Assembly (NCBI GenBank): GCA_900555195.1
Contig: USKC01000051.1
Span: forward strand, 1-13,403
From: an uncultured Lachnospiraceae bacterium
Lineage (GTDB): Bacteria > Bacillota > Clostridia > Lachnospirales > Lachnospiraceae
Length of the DNA stretch: 13,403 nucleotides
Reading direction: 5' to 3'
Shown: positions 1 to 5,353 of the stretch, piece after piece
Numbering within the stretch: position 1 is the stretch's first letter
Layout of the letters: each line of letters opens with the position of its first letter
Translations under genes and position numbers: made by a program
Notes under the pieces: generated by a model
Database searches by the model: none
What the model was told of the DNA's origin: nothing
What the model saw: only the letters and a program-made list of their open reading frames with translations

Positions 1-29
1 CGAAAGGAGGGCGGCCGCTTAAATATAGT

Positions 30-59
30 GCCGCAAGACCATGTACAGGTCTATGCGGC
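30..59. terminator. Possible terminator hairpin at left edge
   Basis: Bases 30-40 pair with 48-59 (GCCGCA/TGCGGC and AGACC/GGTCT, one bulged A at 53) around a 7-base loop. On the plus strand it is followed by a T-rich stretch (GTTTCCTTGATTT), so it could end a plus-strand gene entering from the left, for which a frame stops with TAA at 20-22. It could equally back up the terminator of the minus-strand cluster. The U-tract is imperfect in either direction. Confidence 0.35.
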
Positions 60-78
60 GTTTCCTTGATTTATATAA

Positions 79-103
79 GTGGGAACACGTTGCGTGTTCC
101 CAC
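79..103 (-). terminator. Hairpin terminator of the perR-rbr-dfx cluster
   Basis: A perfect 11-bp stem (79-89 with 93-103, GTGGGAACACG/CGTGTTCCCAC) with a 3-base loop lies 26 bases beyond the dfx stop codon. Read on the minus strand it is followed by UUAUAUAAAUC, AU-rich rather than a clean U-run. Position and stem strength argue for an intrinsic terminator. It could also work for a plus-strand gene ending at the left edge, since the two units would be convergent. Confidence 0.6.
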
Positions 104-129
104 CGTTTCACCATGAATAATGCTTCCGT

Positions 130-498
130 TTACGCCTTCCACAATCCATGCAGATTGCAGTAAGCATATACAGCCTGCAGTTCTTCTCCCTCTGCCAGTG
201 CAAAGGAAGCTTCAGGACTGTCGCTGGGGGTCAGCCATCTGAACTGTGCTCCATGACTTGTCTGTACAGCGATCCATTCGATCCAGTGAGCTTCTGTCAT
301 GGGATGAGCGGTGGAGCCGACCTGAACCTTTACCACATTGTTTTCAACGTGATAAGAAGGAACGTGCTTTTCCACAGCAGCATCGGTGACACCGGCTTCC
401 AGAAGTTCCATCTTTTCGCCGCAGCACATAACGGGAACCTTATGATCGGTCACCTTCATGATGATATTGCCACAATGCTTGCAAATATAGAAATCCAT
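130..498 (-). CDS. dfx: Desulfoferrodoxin (2Fe superoxide reductase)
   Basis: Cytoplasmic enzyme that reduces superoxide to hydrogen peroxide without making oxygen, using electrons from rubredoxin-type donors. The 122-residue protein has both iron centres of the class. The N-terminal desulforedoxin-like centre uses C6, C9, C25 and C26 (CKHCGN and CCGE). The catalytic centre shows the EKHVP motif with its lysine and histidine, the two histidines of AHPM and AHWIEWI, and the C-terminal CNLHGLW supplying Cys and His. Length is normal for the family. The ATG at 498 is chosen because AGGAAGG lies about 8 bases upstream; an in-frame TTG at 522 would add eight residues and destroy that spacing. It lies 54 bp behind the reverse rubrerythrin gene, whose peroxidase activity would remove the peroxide made here, so the two probably share a transcript. 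PerR control is inferred from the cluster. Confidence 0.95.
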   Translation of the reverse strand: MDFYICKHCGNIIMKVTDHKVPVMCCGEKMELLEAGVTDAAVEKHVPSYHVENNVVKVQVGSTAHPMTEAHWIEWIAVQTSHGAQFRWLTPSDSPEASFALAEGEELQAVYAYCNLHGLWKA

Positions 499-552
499 AT
501 AATTTATACCTTCCTTTCTCAATCAGAGAGTGAAGCCTGAACAGGTTTCGAT

Positions 553-1095
553 TTATTTGCCGAAATATCTCTCAAGCAGTCCCTGGAAAGCTTTTCCGTG
601 ACGAGCCTCGTCGCGAGCCATTTCATGTACGGTATCATGAATTGCATCCAGGTTGGCAGCTTTCGCGCGCTTTGCAAGATCGAATTTGCCAGCGGTTGCG
701 CCATTTTCAGCTTCTACTCTCATCTCCAGATTCTTCTTGGTGGAATCCGTAACAACTTCGCCGAGCAGCTCTGCGAACTTGGCAGCATGCTCTGCTTCTT
801 CATAAGCAGCCTTTTCCCAGTAAAGGCCGATTTCAGGATAGCCTTCTCTGTGAGCAACTCTAGCCATTGCAAGATACATACCTACTTCGGAGCACTCTCC
901 TGCAAAATTTGCTCTCAGATCTTCAATGATATCTTCGCTTGCGCCCTGAGCAACGCCAACCACATGCTCAGCAGCCCATTCCATCTTGCCGTCCTGAGCA
1001 GTGAACTTCTCAGCGGGAGCACCACATACAGGGCACTTCTCCGGGGCAGCATCTCCTTCATAAACATAACCACATACCTGACATACGAATTTCAT
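553..1095 (-). CDS. rbr: Reverse rubrerythrin (peroxidase)
   Basis: Non-heme di-iron peroxidase that reduces hydrogen peroxide to water, and in clostridia also takes part in oxygen reduction, fed by NADH via rubredoxin reductase. The domain order is reversed from classical rubrerythrin. The rubredoxin domain is N-terminal (C5, C8, C21, C24 in CQVCGY and CPVCG), followed by a four-helix ferritin-like domain (about residues 50-180). Di-iron ligand motifs are visible: E67 in FAGE, E100-x2-H103, the glutamates near 128-130, and E163-x2-H166 in DEARH. The 180 residues match the reverse rubrerythrin family. The ATG at 1095 has AAGGAG about 9 bases upstream. The gene follows perR by 77 bp and precedes superoxide reductase by 54 bp. 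In Clostridium acetobutylicum, genes of this type are strongly PerR-repressed. A 15-bp palindrome in front of this gene could be a control site. Confidence 0.95.
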   Translation of the reverse strand: MKFVCQVCGYVYEGDAAPEKCPVCGAPAEKFTAQDGKMEWAAEHVVGVAQGASEDIIEDLRANFAGECSEVGMYLAMARVAHREGYPEIGLYWEKAAYEEAEHAAKFAELLGEVVTDSTKKNLEMRVEAENGATAGKFDLAKRAKAANLDAIHDTVHEMARDEARHGKAFQGLLERYFGK

Positions 1096-1136
1096 ACTCT
1101 TATTCTCCTTTTCTTGAGATTTTTTATAGGGAACAA

Positions 1137-1151
1137 CCGTTTTTAAAACGG
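1137..1151. promoter_or_regulatory. Perfect 7-1-7 palindrome between perR and rbr
   Basis: CCGTTTTTAAAACGG has 7-bp arms around one central base. On the minus-strand RNA the pairing extends outward by a G-U, an A-U and a C-G pair to 1134-1154. The 7-1-7 geometry is that of Fur-family boxes, but the bases are not the usual TTATAAT half-sites. A TATAAA that could be a -10 for rbr lies just downstream on the minus strand (1123-1128) without a convincing -35. It may be an operator, a weak terminator of perR, or an RNA processing hairpin; no U-run follows. Confidence 0.35.
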
Positions 1152-1172
1152 CTGCCGGCTAACAATAAAAAG

Positions 1173-1571
1173 TTACGAAGACTTTTTTACCTGATGAACA
1201 CAGTGAGGACACAGACCATAGAAATAAGTAACATGCCCTTGAATTCTGCCGTTAAAATTTCTGCCGGCTATTTCTACAATCGAATCCAGACTTTCTGTTT
1301 TCAGATCTGTTACACCTCCGCAGGATTCACATACAAAATGGTAATGGGGGCTGGTATCTGCATCGAAATGATCCACTCCGTCCCCGACCCGAAGCCTGGA
1401 TATCTCGCCCAGATCGGCAAGCAGGGTCAAATTACGGTATACGGTTCCGAGACTGATATTGGGAAATTCTGTTCGTACATTGCTGTATACCACATCTGCC
1501 GTCGGATGGTCGTCTCTCGTCATCAGGAATTTTTTGATCGCTTCCCTTTGGCGGCTGTATTTCAGCGTCAT
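1173..1571 (-). CDS. perR: PerR-type peroxide-sensing repressor (Fur family)
   Basis: Metal-dependent repressor of peroxide and oxygen defence genes, inactivated by iron-catalysed oxidation of its metal-binding histidines. The 132-residue protein has an N-terminal winged helix (recognition region SLGTVYRNL) and a C-terminal dimerisation and metal domain. Residues matching the five regulatory metal ligands of B. subtilis PerR are all present: H22, D70, H76, H78 and D89. The aspartate at D89, where Fur proteins usually have glutamate, favours PerR over Fur. Structural zinc pairs C81/C84 and C121/C124 are intact. The N-terminus is about 15 residues shorter than in B. subtilis. The ATG at 1571 is preceded by AAGGAGG with 8-base spacing, so the upstream in-frame start at 1592 is not used. 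It heads the cluster with reverse rubrerythrin and superoxide reductase. A Fur-like site in its promoter suggests autoregulation. Confidence 0.88.
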   Translation of the reverse strand: MTLKYSRQREAIKKFLMTRDDHPTADVVYSNVRTEFPNISLGTVYRNLTLLADLGEISRLRVGDGVDHFDADTSPHYHFVCESCGGVTDLKTESLDSIVEIAGRNFNGRIQGHVTYFYGLCPHCVHQVKKSS

Positions 1572-1595
1572 GCAAGCCCTCCTTTCTAACAAAAA

Positions 1596-1610
1596 TGATA
1601 ATTGTTACTG
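1596..1610. promoter_or_regulatory. Putative Fur/PerR-family operator at perR
   Basis: TGATAATTGTTACTG carries one exact half-site of the classical Fur-type box (TGATAAT) and a degenerate second half. The 12-mer TGATAATTGTTA is 8/12 self-complementary. It covers the expected transcription start of the perR promoter on the minus strand, a natural position for autorepression. The match is partial and rests on eye comparison only. Confidence 0.4.
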
Positions 1611-1612
1611 TT

Positions 1613-1641
1613 ACTATAGCAAACGATGTATGGGTTGTCAA
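1613..1641 (-). promoter_or_regulatory. Promoter of perR (sigma-A type)
   Basis: On the minus strand a perfect TTGACA (-35, bases 1641-1636) is followed after exactly 17 bases by TATAGT (-10, bases 1618-1613). Transcription should start near 1606, about 35 bases before the perR ATG. Upstream on the minus strand (1642-1700) lies a long A-rich tract that could act as an UP element. Confidence 0.8.
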
Positions 1642-1701
1642 TGGGTTTATATTTTTTTTAGAAATTTATTTTTCTGTTTTTATTTTTCGTTTTTTCTTTT
1701 A

Positions 1702-1710
1702 TGGTACAAT
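1702..1710 (+). promoter_or_regulatory. Extended -10 promoter of the two-component operon
   Basis: TGGTACAAT is an extended -10 (TGn plus TACAAT) about 70 bases before the kinase start. No good -35 is present; the upstream 1645-1700 region is almost pure T and A. The extended -10 would compensate. It is divergent from the perR promoter, and the two share the AT-rich spacer. Confidence 0.5.
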
Positions 1711-1733
1711 ATGTGTGTTAAAGCCTGTGCAAA

Positions 1734-1748
1734 GTATGCGGGGCATAC
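1734..1748 (+). other. Small hairpin in the kinase 5' leader
   Basis: GTATGC-GGG-GCATAC forms a perfect 6-bp inverted repeat within the predicted 5' untranslated leader, 32 bases before the kinase ATG. It may be an RNA hairpin affecting translation or a DNA site for the cognate regulator. The kinase itself has only a modest ribosome site (GGGGA) close to the ATG. Confidence 0.3.
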
Positions 1749-1780
1749 AGAAAGGATTTAGCGGAAATCGGGGATTATAA

Positions 1781-3265
1781 ATGAAATTTAAGACAAAACT
1801 GATTATTACTTTTTTAATCGTGATTCTCCTGCCCCTGCTCATGTCGGGAGTGGCTTTTCTGGCGATTGGAGCTACGCTGGTGCATCATTCCGATGTCAGT
1901 TATGGGATCGAGCGTTCGGATTACAGCACTATGTCGGATTCCTTGACATCCTTCAGTGATATGACGGATGGGCTGTACCAGCTGCTTGCGGAGACGGCAA
2001 ATGAGGATACGCAGAAGCTGGAAGATAAGGAATATTTAAGCCAGATGAATGAGGAGGCTATGCAGCTGTCCTCCTATTTGGTGGTGCGTAAAGGGGAAGA
2101 GGTCTATTATACCGGAAATGAGACAGCAACGAGAATGCTGTTTTCCAGGCTTCCGGCCTATGGGTTTGAAAATACGGATGTGAATTCCGGTTTTTACTAT
2201 AATGATATGCAGAAACTGGTCAAGCAGATTGATTTCCGCTTCTCGGATGGGGCTGAAGGCAGCCTGTTCATTGTTACGAAGGTGAACAGCGTGATATCGA
2301 AAGCGCTGCTGGGATATCTGTTTCTGGCGATTCTGATCATCCTGGTGGTGACCAGTATGGTGCTGACCCAATGGATTTCCAAGGGAGTGCTGGCTCCGAT
2401 CAATAAGCTGAATGTGGCCATGCAGAACATCGCCGAAGGGAATTTTGAGTACAGGCTCACATCGGAGGACACCAGTGAGATCGGAGAACTGTACCGCAAT
2501 TATGAAGATATGCGGCTTCGATTGAAGGAATCAACAGAAGAAAAGAAGCAGAATGAGCAGCAGAACAGAGAGCTGATCAGCAATATCACCCACGACCTGA
2601 AAACACCGATCACTGCGATCAAGGGGTATGTGGAGGGCATTATGGACGGTGTGGCGGATACGCCGGAGAAGATGGAGCGATACATTAAAACCATTTATAC
2701 CAAGGCCAATGACATGAACCGCCTGATTAATGAACTCACTTACTACTCGGGAATTGACAGCAATCGGATCCCTTACAATTTCCACAGGATCAACCTGGCG
2801 GAATTCTTCCAGGACTGTGTGGAGGATGTGGGGCTGGATCTGGAGTCCAAGAATATTGAACTGAACTATTCCAACCTGGTGGATCCTGATACGCGTATTA
2901 TCGCGGATCCGGAGCAGTTAAAGAAGGTAATCAACAATATCATAGGCAATAGCATTAAGTATATCGACAAGCCCAAGGGTATCATCAATATACGCATCCT
3001 GGATGAGGTGGATTCCGTCCGGGTGGAGATTGAGGATAACGGAAAAGGGATCGCGGCAAAAGATCTGGGAAATATCTTTGAACGGTTCTACCGCACAGAC
3101 GCATCCAGAAATTCCGCCATGGGAGGCAGCGGCATCGGCCTGTCCATTGTAAAGAAAATTATAGAGGATCACGGCGGATACATCTGGGCGACCAGCAAAG
3201 AAGGAGAAGGGACCTGTTTGCACTTTGTAATAAGAAAATACAGGGAGGCAGAGGAAAATGAATAA
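1781..3265 (+). CDS. Membrane sensor histidine kinase
   Basis: Two-component sensor that autophosphorylates on a histidine and passes phosphate to the regulator encoded next. The 494 residues show a transmembrane helix near 8-33, an extracytoplasmic sensor region of about 140 residues, a second transmembrane helix near 174-197 and a HAMP linker near 198-250. The dimerisation and phosphoacceptor motif ISNITHDLKTP follows, with the phosphorylated histidine at H271. The ATPase domain carries an N box (NNIIGNSIKY, 385-394), G1 (DNGKG, 419-423), an F box (FERFYR) and G2 (GGSGIG, 448-453). All catalytic motifs are intact. The ligand of the outer domain cannot be told from sequence. The start at 1781 is the first ATG after the extended -10 promoter; its ribosome site is weak. 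Its stop overlaps the next gene's start by 8 bases, so the pair is translationally coupled, with the kinase gene first. Confidence 0.92.
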   Translation: MKFKTKLIITFLIVILLPLLMSGVAFLAIGATLVHHSDVSYGIERSDYSTMSDSLTSFSDMTDGLYQLLAETANEDTQKLEDKEYLSQMNEEAMQLSSYLVVRKGEEVYYTGNETATRMLFSRLPAYGFENTDVNSGFYYNDMQKLVKQIDFRFSDGAEGSLFIVTKVNSVISKALLGYLFLAILIILVVTSMVLTQWISKGVLAPINKLNVAMQNIAEGNFEYRLTSEDTSEIGELYRNYEDMRLRLKESTEEKKQNEQQNRELISNITHDLKTPITAIKGYVEGIMDGVADTPEKMERYIKTIYTKANDMNRLINELTYYSGIDSNRIPYNFHRINLAEFFQDCVEDVGLDLESKNIELNYSNLVDPDTRIIADPEQLKKVINNIIGNSIKYIDKPKGIINIRILDEVDSVRVEIEDNGKGIAAKDLGNIFERFYRTDASRNSAMGGSGIGLSIVKKIIEDHGGYIWATSKEGEGTCLHFVIRKYREAEENE

Positions 3266-3947
3266 AATTCTGATTATTGAAGACGAAGAAGCGATTGCAG
3301 ACCTGGAGAAGGATTATCTGGAGTTATCCGGTTTCCAGGTGGAAATTGAAAATGAAGGAGATAAGGGGCTGGAAGCGGCTCTGAACACAGAGTACGACCT
3401 GATAATCCTGGATCTGATGCTGCCAGGCATGGACGGCTTCGAGATCTGCCGCCGCATCCGGGATGAAAAGGATATCCCCATTTTGATGGTTTCAGCGAAG
3501 AAGGATGATATTGATAAGATCAGAGGGCTCGGACTGGGAGCGGACGACTACATGACAAAGCCGTTCAGCCCGAGCGAATTGGTAGCCAGGGTAAAGGCGC
3601 ACCTGGCCAGATATACCCGCCTGGTCAGCTCTTCCCAGAAGACGAACGATATTGTGGAAATCCGCGGGATCCGAATCGATAAAACGGCCCGCCGCGTTTA
3701 TATAGACGGCGTGGAGAAAGCGTTCACAACGAAAGAATTCGATCTGCTGACCTTCCTCGCAGAGAATCCCAACCATGTATTTACCAAGGAAGAACTGTTC
3801 CGGGAGATCTGGGATATGGATTCCATCGGAGACATCGCTACGGTAACCGTGCATATCAAAAAGATCCGCGAAAAAATTGAAGCAGACACCGCCAACCCCC
3901 AATATATCGAAACGATTTGGGGCGTAGGGTACCGGTTTAAGGTATAG
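3258..3947 (+). CDS. OmpR/PhoB-family response regulator
   Basis: DNA-binding partner of the upstream kinase. The 229 residues comprise a receiver domain (1-115) and a winged-helix effector domain (about 130-229). In the receiver domain the acidic pocket is at E8/D9, the phosphoacceptor is D52 in LDLMLPGMDG, and the conserved lysine is K101 in KPFSP. The effector domain has the usual TTKEFDLL start and ends in the family signature WGVGYRF. It appears complete and functional. The ATG overlaps the kinase stop (ATGAATAA), and AGGAAA lies just upstream. Target genes are unknown. The downstream MFS gene has its own leader and may or may not be a target. The last codons and stop, with the following sequence, are tandemly duplicated downstream. 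Confidence 0.93.
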   Translation: MNKILIIEDEEAIADLEKDYLELSGFQVEIENEGDKGLEAALNTEYDLIILDLMLPGMDGFEICRRIRDEKDIPILMVSAKKDDIDKIRGLGLGADDYMTKPFSPSELVARVKAHLARYTRLVSSSQKTNDIVEIRGIRIDKTARRVYIDGVEKAFTTKEFDLLTFLAENPNHVFTKEELFREIWDMDSIGDIATVTVHIKKIREKIEADTANPQYIETIWGVGYRFKV

Positions 3948-4021
3948 TAGATTCCCAAATCGTTTGCGATTGTGGGGCGTAGGGTACCGGTTTAAGGTAT
4001 AGTGTATTCCCAAATTGTTTG
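3912..4021 (+). repeat. 55-bp tandem duplication of the regulator gene tail
   Basis: Copy 1 (about 3912-3966) spans the last codons of the response regulator, its stop and 19 following bases. Copy 2 (about 3967-4021) repeats this with a 55-base offset. The block from GGGGCGTAGGG through GGTATAGT (3919-3948 and 3974-4003) is identical, and the following 20 bases differ at four positions. Copy 2 still reads WGVGYRFKV-stop in another frame but has no start. Within copy 1 a perfect 12-bp inverted repeat, AAACGATTTGGG (3910-3921) and CCCAAATCGTTT (3954-3965), brackets the stop codon. A second hairpin (3954-3976) spans the junction. Confidence 0.85.
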
Positions 4022-4043
4022 TGCCGGAGCGGGCTTTTCTTTT
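4022..4043 (+). terminator. Weak intrinsic terminator after the two-component operon
   Basis: A short GC-rich stem (GCCG-GAG-CGGGC with one bulge) is followed directly by CTTTTCTTTT. The stem is short, but the U-run is good and it lies between the regulator gene and the leader of the MFS gene. The inverted repeats in the duplicated segment just before it may help. Confidence 0.4.
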
Positions 4044-4122
4044 GTCTCTATATGTGATACGCTATTTGCGGATTCCCATAGGGATTTCCAGATATACGTT
4101 TACAAAAAGAGGGACACTGCAT

Positions 4123-5313
4123 ATGTATACATTATTGCTTGCGATCATCTATGCCGCATTCATCAGCCTGGGGCTTCCGGACTCTCTGCTGGGTTCTGCC
4201 TGGCCGGTCATGCATGGAGAACTGGGGGTTCCCGTTTCCTATGCCGGTCTTGTTACAATGATTATTTCCATAGGGACGATCGTCTCCAGCCTTCTTTCTG
4301 ACAAACTGACAAGAAAGCTGGGGGCGGGCGTGGTGACGGCGGCCAGCGTGTTGATGACAGCGGCCGCTTTGTTTGGTTTCTCTGTCTCCAATGCTTTCTG
4401 GATGCTGTGTTTGTGGGCAGTTCCCTATGGGCTTGGGGCGGGTGCGGTGGATGCTGCGCTGAACAATTATGTGGCGCTTCATTACAGTTCCCGTCATATG
4501 AGCTGGCTGCATTGCTTCTGGGGCGTGGGAGCCACGATCAGCCCTTATATCATGAGTTACAGCCTGACTGGAGGATATGGCTGGAACCATGGATACCGTC
4601 TGGTATCTATTATACAGATTGTCCTGAGCCTGATCCTTTTTGTGAGTCTGCCTTTGTGGAAAAAAAGAGGAGGAAATGGGGCAGATGGTGGAAAAGAAGG
4701 GAGAGAGCTGGGGCTTGCACAGGTGTTTCGGATAAAAGGTGTGCCGTATGTTTTGGCAGCCTTTTTTGGATATTGCGCGTTGGAACAGACGGCCATGCTG
4801 TGGGCCAGCAGTTATCTGGCACAGCATCGCGGGATCGAGCCTTCTGTGGCGGCTAGATTCGCTTCCATGTTCTGCATTGGCATCACGGCCGGCCGTTTTC
4901 TGTGTGGATTTGTGGCAGACCGCTTGGGGGATAAGAGAATGATTCGGCTTGGAACTGCCGTCATTTTGGCGGGGATCCTCCTAGTTTTGATTCCGGTGCA
5001 GGCGGATGGACTGGCTTTGGCAGGATTGATTCTGATTGGACTGGGCTGCGCGCCGATCTATCCTTCTATCATTCATGCCACGCCTTTTCACTTCGGGGAG
5101 GAGAATTCTCAGGCGATCATAGGGATCCAGATGGCCTGTGCCTATACGGGAAATACCCTTATGCCGCCGCTGTTCGGAGCCCTCGCTTCTGTGGTTGGCA
5201 TGGGGCTGTTTCCGATATACTTACTGCTGCTGACCTGTCTGATGCTTGCAGCATCAGAACGGCTGAACCGAATGATGAAGCAAAGAAGTGCTGAAATGGG
5301 GAAACATTTATAG
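4123..5313 (+). CDS. MFS permease, sugar/fucose-permease-like
   Basis: Twelve-helix major facilitator superfamily transporter in the cytoplasmic membrane, 396 residues. Motif-A loops are visible after helix 2 (SDKLTRK, residues 59-65) and in the second half (ADRLGDKR, 265-272), with the usual hydrophilic central loop at about 180-194 (lysine and glycine rich). The N-terminus GLPDSLLGSAWPVM and the LGAGAVDAALNNYVA segment resemble permeases of the FucP-like branch, but substrate and direction are not readable from sequence. The ATG at 4123 is used because GAGGGA lies about 8 bases upstream and the first transmembrane helix starts at once; an upstream in-frame ATG at 4015 lies in the duplicated and terminator region and would add an implausible 36 residues. 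The carboxylesterase gene starts 40 bp downstream, so the two are probably co-transcribed. No convincing promoter was found in 4044-4110. Confidence 0.85.
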   Translation: MYTLLLAIIYAAFISLGLPDSLLGSAWPVMHGELGVPVSYAGLVTMIISIGTIVSSLLSDKLTRKLGAGVVTAASVLMTAAALFGFSVSNAFWMLCLWAVPYGLGAGAVDAALNNYVALHYSSRHMSWLHCFWGVGATISPYIMSYSLTGGYGWNHGYRLVSIIQIVLSLILFVSLPLWKKRGGNGADGGKEGRELGLAQVFRIKGVPYVLAAFFGYCALEQTAMLWASSYLAQHRGIEPSVAARFASMFCIGITAGRFLCGFVADRLGDKRMIRLGTAVILAGILLVLIPVQADGLALAGLILIGLGCAPIYPSIIHATPFHFGEENSQAIIGIQMACAYTGNTLMPPLFGALASVVGMGLFPIYLLLLTCLMLAASERLNRMMKQRSAEMGKHL

Positions 5314-5353
5314 AAAGAATGCTGAAGCTGAAGCATGGAAAGGAGGAAATGGT

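Noticed and set aside
11..18. GCGGCCGC palindrome (NotI site) at the window edge.
   Set aside because: A single 8-base palindrome with no supporting context; could be chance.
2..22. Possible end of a plus-strand gene (frame stopping with TAA at 20-22).
   Set aside because: Only six codons are visible, so no gene can be supported. The hairpin at 30-59 merely fits such an end.
148..540. Plus-strand open frame opposite superoxide reductase.
   Set aside because: Antisense shadow; the minus strand has complete family motifs and a ribosome site.
598..1146. 182-codon plus-strand frame opposite rubrerythrin.
   Set aside because: Cys- and Ser-rich shadow without recognisable motifs, opposite a clear gene.
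1595..1780. Plus-strand 61-codon frame in the perR-kinase spacer.
   Set aside because: Phe-rich translation of a T-rich tract containing promoters; no ribosome site, composition non-coding.
3492..4013. 173-codon minus-strand frame over the response regulator, with a repeated NRYPTP segment.
   Set aside because: The repeat only mirrors the 55-bp tandem duplication; the plus strand is clearly coding.
4015..4122. N-terminal extension of the MFS protein from ATG 4015.
   Set aside because: The upstream ATG lies in the duplication and terminator region without a ribosome site; ATG 4123 has one and begins directly at helix 1.
5288..5353. GTG start for the carboxylesterase overlapping the MFS gene.
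   Set aside because: No ribosome site; TTG 5354 has AGGAGG at 7-base spacing.
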